Notes under the pieces: model-generated
Told to the model about the DNA's origin: nothing
Databases searched by the model: none
The model's input: the letters and a program-made list of their open reading frames with translations, nothing else
Source: Canna indica
Lineage: Eukaryota; Streptophyta; Magnoliopsida; Zingiberales; Cannaceae
DNA length: 64,000 nt
Direction: 5' to 3'
Assembly (NCBI GenBank): GCA_034359265.1
Contig: CP136892.1
Location: forward strand, 14,990,501 to 15,054,500
In this document: in pieces, positions 1-12,079 of the stretch
Position numbering within the stretch: the stretch's first letter is position 1
How the letters are laid out: the number at the start of each line of letters is the position of its first letter
Position numbers and translations under genes: made by a program

Positions 1-309
1 GCAGATGTAGCAAGATAAGAAATAAGTAGAAAGACAATGGAAAGTTGCCTTATATAAATAGTGGGGGCTAACTAGGTCCCATACAACAAGAGCACTTAAA
101 GAGTGTGCTTTATCTGCCAAATGGACAGTTTTATTACATAATCTATTCACATGCATACTTAAATTGTATATGCTGAAATTTTGTTACTAAAGATTTAATG
201 TTGAGCATTAAACTCCTTAATTGCCATTGATGTACTCCATTGTTGATATCTTTAATAAGATGTTAACCATCCGATTCAATGATCCATAAGGAAATGATAA
301 CAGTGACCT
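1..309. other. No gene seen; probable LINE 3' flank
   Basis: I see no open coding segment or recognisable repeat. It adjoins the C-terminal end of the minus-strand LINE relic and may be the end of that element, but no poly-A tail or target duplication was found. Confidence 0.3.
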
Positions 310-2155
310 TGAAAGGACTATTCTGTGAGAAATTATCCACCATCAAGAGCTAGCTACCACCGATCCAGTTCTCTGTATTAGAGCAATCATAACCTCGGGA
401 CTGGCCAAGTAAAAACCAAAACGTGGAAGCAAAATCACAGTTCAAAAATAAATGTGCTATCGTTTCATTGAAGTTCTTGCAAAAAGGGCATTCAGTAATT
501 ACCGATAAATCAAAACTATTTAATTTTACCCGAGTAGGCAAACGACCATGAAACATTTTCCACAAAGAAACAATTTTATTTCTAAAGGAATCTTCAACTT
601 CAACAAGGTCACCCAAGTATCAGATTGATTAGAGAGCGGATAATTTTGTTGTTTAAGAAAGTTAAATGTAGAACTAGCATTAGCCTTACATCTTGCTTCA
701 TTGGTCGACACACAAACATAACCATAGGGTTCCATGGATAACTCAATCTGATCGATAACCTGCCACAAGTCGCAACCGAAAATACTTTGACCTATCAAGC
801 TATTCCACTTGTGATGAGTCATTAAAGAATAAACTTTGTCATTTAGATGGACCTTAGAGGGATCAAGAAAGATGGTTTCTGAATAAAGGGGTATTTCCAA
901 GCACCAAGGTCTTAGCCATATTGCCAGATCCAATTAATTTCTTAAAACCAAATAATAGAGTATTGAAAGATCTAGTAAAGAGGTGCCAAGACTAGGAACA
1001 GTTCCTAGGATGGGAATTCTGATTACCACTAAGTCGTGGGTATTTAAATCTGACCAATTTAACCCATATAGATTTAGAACTTGATAAATAGCTCATCACT
1101 CTATGGACAATGAGGCATATGTTTTGGACCATTTTTTTTATATTTTCTAATTTTCTTATTAATTTTATCCATACATTCATTTGAAATCCAAGAAACTGCC
1201 CTAGAATAAATCGGAATAACATTCATGATAGAATTGATTAAAACCAAATGAGTACTCAAACCAAATTTCCAGCCTAAGACAAAAAATTAATTTACCAATT
1301 ACCAAGCTTATATCAATTTGATCATAAATATGGTCATATATAGCTATTAGGTGGGGCCTTTTAGGAGAGATCATAGCACCTAAGCATCTAAAATGGTATG
1401 ACCCTTTGCTCATATTAAGTTTGGAACATATGTTAGAAATAGGTTCCTACAAACAGTGTCTAGGAAAGAATATTTCAAACTTTTTGACCCATGAGCATGT
1501 GGTAGTGCTCAAAAATTCCTTTCACTGTAGATATACTTTTGTCATCAGCTCGATAGGCCAAGATAATATCATCAACGGACATAGATGGCTGATACTGAAG
1601 CTATCATTAAATTTAAAAGGTATACGTTGTTTATTAGATAAAGGATCCCCTTGGCATCTACCATGGTAAGCCTTAAAAGATTGTGAAAGATTAGCATTTA
1701 TTATACACACAAAAGTAGGGGTTGATATACATGCTTTAATCAATTGATGAATTTAATTGGGAATTTAAAAAATGTGCATAGTAGATATGATGACATCCTA
1801 AGAGAGCATATCATATGTTTTTTCTAAATCAAATTTGATAAGAACGTAGGATGTTTACTCTTTCTAGAATATATAAAATGGGCCCGTTCATGTACTTTTG
1901 AGGATATTTTCATGTATATTCTTCCCTTGAATGAATGCAGCTTGTTCAGAGGAGATTAATTTAGGGATTATTGGTCAAAGGCGATTAGAAAGAATTTTGG
2001 CTAAGATGCGATAGGAAAAGCTGCAAAGCGAAATAAGACGAAAATCCTTAACACGTTTCAGATTATTAATTTTCAGAATAAAAATTAAAATAGTTCTATT
2101 CTAAAGAATAGGTAATTGTTCAATTATAAAATTCTTGAATGCAATTCATATATGA
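310..2155 (-). pseudogene. Degraded LINE (non-LTR retrotransposon) reverse transcriptase
   Basis: Read on the minus strand, broken frames follow the order of a plant LINE ORF2. Near 2000-2100 there is 'VKDFRLISLCSF', like the conserved VKDFRPISLCN block. At about 1670 is 'HGRCQGDPLS', like the G-RQGDPLSP block. Then comes 'PKRPHL' (1320-1370), and at 480-600 a zf-RVT-like region with 'GRLPT', 'CPFC' and 'ETIAHLFLNC'. Many frameshifts and stops separate these, so it cannot encode an enzyme. The catalytic YADD block was not located with certainty. It is collinear with, and on the same strand as, the LINE endonuclease relic at 20.6-21.3 kb, so the two may be halves of one element split by later insertions; that is inference. 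Confidence 0.85.
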
Positions 2156-3250
2156 AGGAGAGAAAATATGTCTATTCCTACCTGAGGATCGGAGTAGTCC
2201 AGTCTGGTTCGGTGTTTCTCTTGGTCAAATGCAACTCCGGCTGGGGGGGGGAGGGACCTGTAAAAGATATTTCGATGCTCAAGTTTGTGGGACTCCAAGG
2301 TGTAGATAATAGAAAATGGAACTTAGGTTACTTGAGACATGTCGTGTTTGTATTTATTGCAGTTAGAGGTGACGACGACGCTCGGTAATATCGCAAGATA
2401 TTACTTGAAATGGGTGGAGGCTAATCCCGGAGATGACAGACTTGTAATGATGTATCCCTCGTGATAAGGAAGAACGTGGATGTCCATGTATGGCCGGGTG
2501 GAGCTCCCCGGGCGGAGCCGTGTGAGTTGGCTCAAGTTGGGTTGTGGGACGTTGCCGGGTCTAATTCGACCGAGCCCAATAGTTCTAGAGCGGATGTTTG
2601 CAAAGGTTGAATTGGAGTGGTCAGCTGTAGAGGCCGAGCTGAAGCAGGTGGTTGCTAAGGTCGAGTTGGCAGTGAACGACTGTGGGGGCCGAGTCGGAGA
2701 GAGCGATTGGTATGTAGCAATTTTTGTGTCGCCTCTGAGTAAGTCAAATCAGTATATTTTTGTCGTGTTATTCTTGTGTCCTCTCGACTTTCGTGCCTGG
2801 CATGTTGGTTTGATAATGAAGATTTCCTTGTCTTGCGTGGCAGTTACTTATTGGTGTTTACCTCCTTGTTTTGGGGGAGGCATCATAGCGGAAAAAGCGT
2901 TCGCTCATGTCTTGGGAGTTTCTAGAGAACCGTCAATTGCTGAGTTGGTCGATTGGGATTTAATCATGTCCTCGTTGCTGGCCGTTGGATGGAGGGGTTG
3001 TCATTCTTCGGCCTATAAGGTGACTCTTTCTCTCCTTGTTTCGACCATTTCTCACATTCTTTGGCGTTCGTTCTTAGCAGGTTTTTGCCGGTGTTCTCTT
3101 GGCTGGTTTCTTTCTTCTTTCGTCGCTAACCCTCTTCGGTAAGTCTTCTTGATGTTATACTTTAATTTATGTATCATTGGTGTTGACTTTAGGTTTGCCT
3201 TCTTCATGATCCATTTAGTCGTACCATAACTACTAGGTGCTCTTCCATTA
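2156..3250. other. Decayed retroelement leader, no supported gene
   Basis: This stretch is more GC-rich than its neighbours and has a 220-codon open frame at 2480-3142 (+). That frame has no recognisable domain and an odd composition for a plant protein. The G-rich 'gccgagt/ccgggt' wording resembles the tandem array downstream, so it is best read as untranslated or LTR-like sequence of the gag-like element that follows. Confidence 0.35.
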
Positions 3251-3259
3251 TTTTTCGAA

Positions 3260-4221
3260 ATGAACTGTCCAGAATCTTTCCGTCGTGTAGGTGAGATGAC
3301 TTCATTGCTGAAGGTACAGGAGAACACTTCAAACGGGAGGGGGAAGAATCCGTTAGTGGACAGTTTGTTGAAGCCTATGAGGGCTTTGCGATCTCAAAAT
3401 CTAGGAGCTTCTAGGGCTCAAGCGGAGGTGGCTGGGTCGTCGGCGTCTTCAGACTCTCCCGTCCTCTTTGGCTCACCTTCGAGGTGCCGGAAAAGAGCTA
3501 GGGGCTTCGATAGAAGCTTGCTTCCTCAAGCGGCTACTCGCTCGCGGGGGGATGAGTTCGTGTTGCCGGAGGTGGCGGTGGTAGCTGGTGTGTTACTGAG
3601 AATTCGGTAGCCTGTTTCAGCCTTACGCATCCGTTGTAGTAATCAATCAGGTTTTTTCCGAAGGGGTGGATCCTTGGGAGTATGTCCAACTCTTGATGAG
3701 TAGGCTGAGAGAATCTATGTTGAGAGACTTCGAGGCTTAATCTCGAGAGCTTGAAGCACTAAGGCTCAAGATGGTTGAGGTAGAGAGTCTTGGCGGTGAA
3801 AAATGATGAAGTCGTGCGCCTGAATGTCGTTGGCTCCGAGTCTGCTGCCCTAATAACGGAGGTGGAAAGCAAGTCTAAGACGGAATTGGAAATGCTTTAC
3901 CTTGCTCTTGTCGCGGTGGTGGCAGAGAGTTCCCGTCTGAAGACCGAGGCTGAGGAAGCCAAGGCTGAGGTTAGGAGGTGCGATTTGGCATGGCAAACCC
4001 TTGAAGATGAGATGAGATGCCTTCGAGATAATGCTCTCGTCATGTATATAGAGGGTTTTGAAAGAGTGGTAGAACATGCAAAGCTCTTTGCTGATGGTGT
4101 CGACTTTTCTGGAGTTGACTTCCTCAAGGAAGTTAGGGATGGTGTTCTGGTGAATCCTACGGTTGATGAAGATTTTTCTTGGTCCCTTGGAGGGGAACCT
4201 TCGGTCGCGACTTCGAGTTAG
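3260..4221 (+). pseudogene. Gag-like coiled-coil ORF remnant of a Gypsy-type element
   Basis: Three plus-strand frames line up: 3260-3610, about 3660-3780, and 3790-4221 (143 codons). The last is rich in Glu, Ala, Leu and Lys with heptad spacing (residues about 20-85). It ends with a segment around 'VDFSGVDFLKEVRDG', which resembles the C-terminal tail of the plant proteins often labelled 'putative gypsy type transposon domain'. The segment at 3660-3780 also reads as helix-forming sequence but has an in-frame stop. No zinc knuckle, protease or RT is visible. The family assignment is from memory of that tail pattern. Another coiled-coil retroelement protein is possible. Confidence 0.5.
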
Positions 4222-4603
4222 TGCTCATTTTCTCCACAGGGAAATATTGTTCCAGGGAGGGATGCTCTTGCGTGCCTACCAAGGCTGATGTAGTCTCTCC
4301 ACAGTAAATGTTTGAATTTTTTTGCTTGCCTGTGTATGGGTTGGTTTTGAAAACTTTCTAGGGTTAATTATTTTCCCTTTTGTTTGACAATTGCTCCTCC
4401 GTGGGCTTATTTAAACATGCTTGTTTTTTTGTTTTGCAACATGCTCTTGTTGATTCAATGGCCTAGTTTCCGCTGTCGGTAATGCTTGGTTTCCTATGAA
4501 GGGAAAATCTTTGCTTGAGGTTGAACCTTATGTAACAACTCCGAAGTTGTTTCAGAGGTTAAGCAATAAAAACGGGTTCTGGTGTCGAGCTAGGCTGGTT
4601 ACA
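4222..4603. other. AT-rich spacer, nothing recognised
   Basis: T-rich sequence between the gag-like remnant and the tandem array. No ORF, terminal repeat or RNA gene is visible. Confidence 0.4.
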
Positions 4604-4946
4604 TATTGATGATAAATTTAGGAATAGTGGCTCTAGGGCCGAACATTGCATTTGGGGGTCCCAGTCGAGTTCGCCGAGTACCGTAAGGCAGGATCGTGCG
4701 TGTGGAGTCAAGTAAGGGCTCTGAGGTCGCAATTAGTGGCGTGATAGCCAACGAGCCAGGCTGGTGAAAATCAAGTCCTGGTTGTGTAAGGGCATTGAGC
4801 CCGAAAGTAACGACTCTAGGGGCCGAGGATTGCACTCGGGGGTTCAAGCCGAGCTCGCCAATGAGCGTATGGCAAGACCGCGCACAAGGAGTCGAGTAAG
4901 GGCTCTGAGGCCGAAAGTAGTTGTCTGATAGCCAACGAGCCAGGCT
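4604..4946. repeat. ~184-bp tandem repeat array, left part
   Basis: The phrase 'gatagccaacgagccaggc' recurs at about 4742 and 4926 with matching flanks ('ctctaggggccgag', 'gcaagaccgcgc', 'gtcgagtaagggctctgagg'). This gives a unit of about 184 bp. The array is GC-rich compared with its surroundings. Arrays of this sort occur in untranslated parts of plant Gypsy elements, which fits the gag-like remnant upstream. Confidence 0.8.
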
Positions 4947-4951
4947 GGTGA
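4947..4951. repeat. Target-site duplication GGTGA (left)
   Basis: GGTGA immediately before the TG of the solo LTR. The same five bases follow its terminal CA at 7060-7064. Confidence 0.85.
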
Positions 4952-7059
4952 TGTTGGGTTGGGAACAAGAAGCACAATGGAAAAAAACGATTTTAAAACA
5001 TTCAAACCATCCTGAAAACAACGATCAACTTTAGCAATCTTTAAGGAATTTAATCTACGAGTAGAAGGAGAAGATATACCTTATACTACGGATGGTATGA
5101 TTGCTCCTATCCCCGTTTCAAGATGCACACGCGCACGTCCTCCAAGGAAAATCCACACCAAGCACCTCACAACCAAGGGGCGGCGAACACCAAGACTCGT
5201 TGTGGCTCAACGAAGAGGCAATCTCAACCCTGAAACGCACCAAGGTGAAGCTAACCCTTCCACCAAGAACCGAGCACCAAAAGAAAGGAAGAAGGGATAA
5301 GAAAACCACTGAACGAGAAGGAAGAAGAAGGAATACCTCGTTGTCCTTCTTGGACTCCTCCAAGAAGATGAAGGAGATGACACACCCAAGAGGAAGAGAC
5401 ATTCAATTCGGCTTCACAAACCCGAGGAAGGAGGAACTTGATGGCCGGCCACCCATGGAGATCAAGAGGAGCTCTTTGGAGTCTTTCTCTTCAAGAAGCC
5501 TCTCAAGAATCCAATTCTTAACCTTCTCCAAGATGAGTAACCAATTTGCTTAACCCCCTTGAAGGAGGTTAGGCCATCTATTTATAAGGGGAGCAGGCGG
5601 CCACCCATGGTAGACCCAGCCCCCCCTTTTAAATCCTCTCCCTGAAATTCAAAATTTCGGGGTTTGCCTCCAAAATAATAATTTATATTTAATAGATTTA
5701 TAATTAATTCGAAATTAATTAAATCCAACTAAATATAAACTTTAATTTATCTCTATAAATTAAATTATTATTGATTAGGATTTATCATATGTCAATCCCT
5801 ATAATTTAGGGATGCCCTACAAATTAGGGTTACCAAGGAACTCCTTCATCGCGTATTCGTTCATACAGGAAACATCTTTCCTATCATGTCCATAAACGAG
5901 ATCTGTGATCGTGTTGCAGCATGTCTATGCTAGTAGGCATATAGTGCCGCATTCAGACTTTATCTCATAAGGTCTGTTACGAGGTTAGCCTATTGTGTGT
6001 GACCCACTGGGCCACACACTAAGCCAGTAGTGAGTTGTGCATAACGGAGAGTCAGATCTGATAGAATGAATTCCATTCGAATCTTACGAGCCACCACTAA
6101 ACCCCTTCAGTGTGGTCGTGAGAGACTCCACTCACAAGTCGAGATTGACGTCTAGCAATGTGTCTTGACTATCTGGATAGTGTGAGGTTCAATCTACTGG
6201 GATCGAACGCCCGTCAGTGATTAGTTATCATGCAATTAAATATCTCGGTTACAATTAATGTCCCAAAGTCGGCTAGGGTACGGAAGAAGTGTCAAACCCT
6301 AATACCGATTCATATGTATTCCACCCGCCAAGATATCGTCTCAATAATGAAGCGTCAGAAACATCTTCCCAAGTTTTATATCTACCATGGTCAGAGATTC
6401 TTGAGTCGACACTTGCAGGGACACATAGGACATTATCTCATCTCACTAGGAGTAACCGATTCCATGTTGGTCGCTCATCTACCTCCATGAATGCTTCTCT
6501 ATGCCTAGTAATACCCGACACATGACGCTGATGGCCACGTAGGGATAGTACCAAAGCAATGGGTCGTCACTCACAAGGTAACCATGACAGCCTCAGGTGT
6601 AAGGACTGGTTGCACCTACTATCACCCGAGGAACATCCTATTGACACTCATGTAAGGATTCCATTTTGTGTTCCTCGTGTAGGTCCGTTCAATGAACTCA
6701 TTCCCTAATGAGCACCTGCACTTGTACATTAATGATGGCTCATAGGTAACTGTGAGATTAGTTACCCCTTATTGTATAGGGTATGTATCAAGTGCACTAG
6801 TCTATTCAGAATCACCGATCTCCTAATTGGTGATCGTACGACTAGGAACATTTAGAACATGAGCATTTGGATTCCAAGTCTCACTGGCATGAACTCATCA
6901 TGGCCTCAGAATCATTTGCCCGGGTTCATGGGGTTCATCACAATCTTTATGAATAAAGATGCAGCATATGATGAAAAGGTTGTCTTATTAAGTTGATTAC
7001 CCTTGAATAGTCCTTAAACACATCGACATGTGATTGGCTCAATGGCACTATTCTTTTCA
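4952..7059 (-). mobile_element. Solo LTR, 2,108 bp, probably Copia type
   Basis: It begins TGTTGGGTTGGG and ends CTTTTCA. It is flanked by the perfect 5-bp duplication GGTGA and interrupts the ~184-bp tandem array. No primer site, polypurine tract, gag or pol lies inside, so it is a single LTR left by recombination. A TATAAATAGATGG box on the minus strand (near 5580) suggests the parent element read leftward. The length suits long-LTR plant Copia (SIRE/Maximus) or some Gypsy lineages; which one is not settled. The short ORFs inside have no domains. Confidence 0.85.
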
Positions 7060-7064
7060 GGTGA
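7060..7064. repeat. Target-site duplication GGTGA (right)
   Basis: Second copy of the duplication bounding the solo LTR. It rejoins the tandem repeat in register. Confidence 0.85.
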
Positions 7065-7727
7065 AAATCGAGTCCTCGTCGTGTAAGGGCATTGAGGCCA
7101 AAAGTAACGGTTTAAGGGGCCAAGGACTGCACTTAGAGGTTCAGGCCGAGCTTGTCGAGGAGCGTAAGGCAAGACCGCGTGCGAGGAGTCGAGTAAGGGG
7201 TCTGAGGCCGAAAGTAGTGGCGTGATAGCCAACGAGCAAAGCTGGTGAAAATCAAGTCCCGGTCGTGTAAGGGCTCCGAGATCGGAAGTAACGGCTCTCG
7301 GGGTCGACGACTACACTTGGGGGTTTAATCCGAGCTCGCTAAGGAGCGTAAGGCAAGACCGCGTGTGAGGAGTCAAGTAAGAGCTCTGAGGTCAGAAGTT
7401 GTGGCGTGATAGCCAACGAGCCACACTGGTGAAAACCGAGTCCTGATCGTATAAGGGGGCTGATGCCGAAAGTAGTGGCATGATAGCCAACAAGGCATGC
7501 TAGTGATAACTGAGTCCTGATTGTATAAGGGCGCTCAGGCCAGAAGTAACGGCTCTCGGGGCCGAGGACTACACTCGAGGGTTCAAGCCGAGCTCGTCGA
7601 GGAGCGTAAGGCAAGACCGTACATGAGGAGTTGAGTAAGGGCTCTGAGGCCAGAACTAGTGGCATGATAGCCAACGAGCGAGGCTGGTAAAAATCGAGTC
7701 ATGGTCGTGTAAGGGCGTTGAGGCTGG
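7065..7727. repeat. ~184-bp tandem repeat array, right part
   Basis: Continues the array from 4604-4946. 'gatagccaacgag'-type phrases fall near 7217, 7410, 7485 and 7669. The 75-bp interval between two of them shows one partial unit; the others are close to 184 bp. Removing the solo LTR puts the unit that spans the break at about 173 bp. Confidence 0.8.
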
Positions 7728-9236
7728 TGTTGGTGAAATGGCCACACAAGAGGGGGGTGAATAGTGTGTTAACTAATCAATTAACCTAAATCCGATTTTA
7801 ATAGTTTCTTAAGTTACATAGGCAATTCACAATTGACGGCTAAATGCGGAAGCGAGTAATAAAGATAATCAATCTGATACACAAAGAAAATAATGCTAAC
7901 ATAAGTATTTATAGTGGTTCGGACCCAATGCCTACTCCACTACTTAAGCACCCTGCTTAGGATTTTCAAACTTAATTTTACTAGATTATATTATTTCCCT
8001 TACAAAGAGGACTTTACACCAGAAAATCTCCGCTCTCAAACCGAAGACACTTTCACATCCGGGAGTATCCCGCCTTCCTACCGAGAGCACTCTCCCACCT
8101 CAACCTAAGGGACAACTCAACTAATCCTAGTAAACTAAGTTTACAATGGTGGATTTAACCCTTAACACCAAGACAACCATCAACTCAATCAACCTAGCAC
8201 TCTAGGTTTACACAAACTCACATACAATGAAATAGCAAGAAAATACAACACAAAGTAGAGCAATCAATCAAACAATAAAGTACTTAGCTCCACAACAAGA
8301 TTTCTAGCTTCCTCTTGATGCCTTTGATGATGAAACAATGAAGGTAACGCTCAATCAAAGAGATGAAAGGTTCAAGCTAGGGTTTACACAAGATTGGCTC
8401 AATGAGGGCTTAGGATTGATCAAAAGAATGTCTCAAAGGTAGTAGAAGTGATCAAGATATGGGAGGAATGCTCTCATGACCTTATATTTATAGGCCATGA
8501 AGAGAAGAGAAACACCTCTCTTCTCAACGGGTGAATTTTTGCCCGTTACCGACCACCGATCGCTTGTCCGGTCGATCGTCGGTCGATCGACCAAGCGAGC
8601 GCCCGAGCGACCGGAGCATTCTGCCCATTCTGGGCAATGATCGGTCAAAGTTAATAACTTTAAAACATAAATATTATATAAGGATTACCCCCCATTTGGA
8701 TTCAATAAAAATATCTAAAAAATCAAAATCCTTACGAATCAAAATCTAGTTTTTGGGGTCTAATACAAATTTTTGGAAAACGAAAATTTTCTAATCTCCC
8801 GGATCAAATATGGGTATAATAAAGGCTTCCAAAAATTCCTTAAGAATATCTCGTTATCTAGTTTTTACCCAAGGAATAATTACCGCCATTTTTTTTGTCA
8901 AGAAAATGTCTAGGTCATATAGCCCTCTAAAGAGCTCCCTAGGCTTAGTGAATTTCAGGGCGGTTTTCAGGTTTTCATATTTTGGGATTCGGGTTTGGTT
9001 TTTGGGTTCTTTGCATCATAAGGAGGATTACATCACATGCTAGACACTCTAAACCTAAACTCTAACTTCCCGAAGAATCCCGAGCGTCGACGAGCGTCCT
9101 TGCCAATTTCTCCGATTGCGGATGTCGTGCGCTAATCGACTTGGAATCTTAAAGTATTTTTCAATGAAATATTAGTTCCATGTTTGTTATCATCAAAACC
9201 AAGATTAAGACCAAGGTAGAAAACCTTAGGCTAACA
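7728..9236 (-). repeat. 3' LTR of the SIRE-like element
   Basis: Complete copy of about 1.51 kb, TGTTGGTG...CTAACA on the plus strand. A TATAAATA box on the minus strand near 8490 agrees with leftward transcription. It carries a GC-rich, partly palindromic stretch (8555-8640, CGATCG/GGTCGATCG words) that is much shorter in the other LTR. Confidence 0.85.
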
Positions 9237-12079
9237 ATCTCTCCCTTTTTGATGATGACAAACATCCTTAAGAAAATATATATATTAAAGCACAAATGAT
9301 ATCAACTAAGTGATTTCTCCCCCTATCAATATGCATATCTATATAATAGAACTTGTCCTATCTATATGCATGATTTTCCTATATTTTCTTCCCCTTTACC
9401 TCTATTTTTCTCCCCCTTTTGACATCAATCAAAAAGGGCTATAAAAGACAATTAAAATCAAGGTTGAGACTAGAAAACATTTTTCATGAAAGCCAAAGTC
9501 AACCAAGTCAAGGGATGAAAATATTATATCAATTTTGAGACTCATCAATACATGATATCAATGAATGATAGATAGAATCCAAAACTAAGAATCATGTATG
9601 TACTCAAGTAAGAATATTTTCGTGAATATCATATTTTTTTCATGATATTTTTAGATTTTATTCAAACTTTCAAAATACCAAGATATGGTCATTTAAAACA
9701 TGTATATTGAGTTTGAGGTGAAACTAATGTCATTTGATCAAAATTTCAACTTAGCACGATTTCATTCAAAATAAGCATGAAAACATGAAAATGGGTAAGT
9801 ATCAAATTTTGCTATCTACTCATGTTTTCTCTAACTTAAGCATCAGATAGCAAACATGAGTGAATATAAGTATATGAGTCAAGTTTGGGCTTAAAATGAA
9901 ATTTCTAAGTCACTTTGTTGACTTAGGTCAAAGTATACTTCAAGTTTACAAAACTCAAACTTTTAAATTCATATAAAATCATATTCTTGACGAAATTTTT
10001 TGAAACTTTAACTGGACAAACTAGATTTTTCAGGAAATCTACAGGTTCAAGAATCAGTCAAAAATCATTTTTTTATAAATTTATAAAATTCCTGAAAGTC
10101 CAAGGGCATTTTTGTAAATTTCAAATATTTTTTTAAAAAGTTATCAATTTTGCTTCAAACTTTGCAGACATCGCAGAATGATCATTTAAGATGCGTGTGT
10201 GTCAAGTTTGAGCTCAAAATGAATTGTCTACATTTATTTTTCATCCTATATTGATTTCAATGAAAAAAATGAATATTTCTAACTATCATTCAAGTTATCA
10301 AAATCATTCATAGAAATGATTTTACTCAAGCAATGGTGTGAATGATATTAGAAACATAATCAAAATGGTATACACAAACTTTCATTTGAAGTTTTTGACG
10401 AAAAATCAAAGTATCGGAAGAATTGATATTTCAAGAAGGTGATATTTTGCATTTCTGAAATCCAACTTCAAAATTCCATTATAAATTCAATTCTTGATGA
10501 AAATTTCTGAATTTTTTACTGAATAAACTAGATTTTACAATGAAGATGCAGTTTTAAGAATCAGTTAAAAATAATTTTTCTACATTTTTCTAGAAATGAC
10601 TGAAAATACTAAATTTTCAATGGTATTTCCGTAATTTTCAGTTATTCTCAAAAAGTGTTTTATGACACCACATAATGGTCATGTAAAGAGTGTATGCCAA
10701 GTTTGGAATGAAAATTATATCCTTAAGTCAAGATATCAACCTAGCGTGGTTTCATTCAAAACTAAACTAGTTATCATAAAACTTGTTAAGTGTCAATCGT
10801 ATCATTTACTCATGGTTTTTCAAATTTAAACTTATGAACACCGAACATGAGTAAATCTAAACATGTTCCTCAAATATGGATTGAAAATGAGACATCTAAG
10901 TTAATTTGTTGACTTGGGTCAACTTGGTTCAAAATAGATTATCATGAAATGAAATGACCTCTATGTCATTTTATCAATATCTATATAAATTTTTTATTCT
11001 AAGTGCATGGAAACATGTCATACCTATTTCTAAACATATTTATGAAGTTTGGACTTAAAATAAAGTGTCCAAGTCGATTTGTTGACTTGGGTCAAACTTT
11101 TTCAAGTTTAAGTCCCTTAAAGTAATCTTTTTATCACTTTGTTCATCTACACATGAATTTTCAAGGTTAAACACCTAGAATCATGTCATATGTGTATATA
11201 AACATGTTCATTGGGTGTAGACTTAAAAATGAAGTCTCTAGTGACAAATCTTAACCTAGAGCAAGTTTCATTCAATCAAGATATCATGAAATTGTCTAAG
11301 TTATCAAAATTTTACCTTCTCATGAAATTTCATATATTTATCATGCAAAAACAATAATGAGTATAGAGACATCATTAATGCATGAATATTCAAATATTAT
11401 AATAAGATTTTTGCAAAACCAAAACCATACCTCATTCTATAAAATTGCCAAACTTGTCATTTTCTTTCCAAATTCAATCTACTAGTCTTCCATCAATATT
11501 TTTAACTTGCAAGTAGACTTCATTAGTAGATTTAATAAAAATAAAGCTACTAGCAAGTAACCCAAACCAAATAGCAAAGAGAAGAATCGAGTATCATTTT
11601 CAAAGTCCACTTTGCTAAATAATTTGAAATTCATTTCAAAATATATTATCATGAATCCGAAACGAATCAAGAGATCTCAAAATATGAAATATTTGAAAAT
11701 TAAGATCCTCAACCCTTCCTATTGGTTGAAAACCGAAAGGAAAATGAGCCTACGATTTAGAACCGTAAGGTCGCATGAGCCCGTTATAGGCTACATAGGT
11801 CTCCGAAGAGATCGGGAAATAAAAAATAAAAAATTATTTGATAAAACCATATTTAGAGCGATAAGAATTAACCAAAATCATTTATGTATCATAAACTCTA
11901 ATTTTCAGACTAGACGAAACAAGGAGATGATACCAAATTAACTAGATGCCGATTCTTCATACTGAAGGCATCCAAAAGATGTGAAGTTGCAACTTGGGTT
12001 TGGTGAAGCTCTAGGTCATCATGCAACTCCCATCAACCATCATCAACTCATCCTTGTGTGGTTGCTCTCCCTACAAGAG
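9237..12079. repeat. Non-coding spacer of diverged long repeats inside the element
   Basis: AT-rich sequence without a domain. Themes recur in diverged form near 9690-9900, 10190-10330, 10680-10920, 11010-11110 and 11170-11330, such as 'aagtttgg(a/g)(c/a)t(t/g)aaaat', 'cctagc(g/a)..gtttcattcaa' and 'gttgacttgggtcaa'. This suggests a once-tandem repeat several hundred bases long. It fills the place where pol would be expected. Confidence 0.6.

Noticed and set aside
2480..3142. 220-codon open frame
   Set aside because: No family resemblance, hydrophobic and Cys/Trp-rich composition, and surrounded by retroelement remnants.
4604..7727. CRISPR-like repeat array
   Set aside because: Units are ~184 bp with no unique spacers, in plant nuclear DNA.
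9237..12079. Small ORFs as an env-like gene of a SIRE element
   Set aside because: No signal peptide, membrane segment or coherent frame; the region is diverged repeats.
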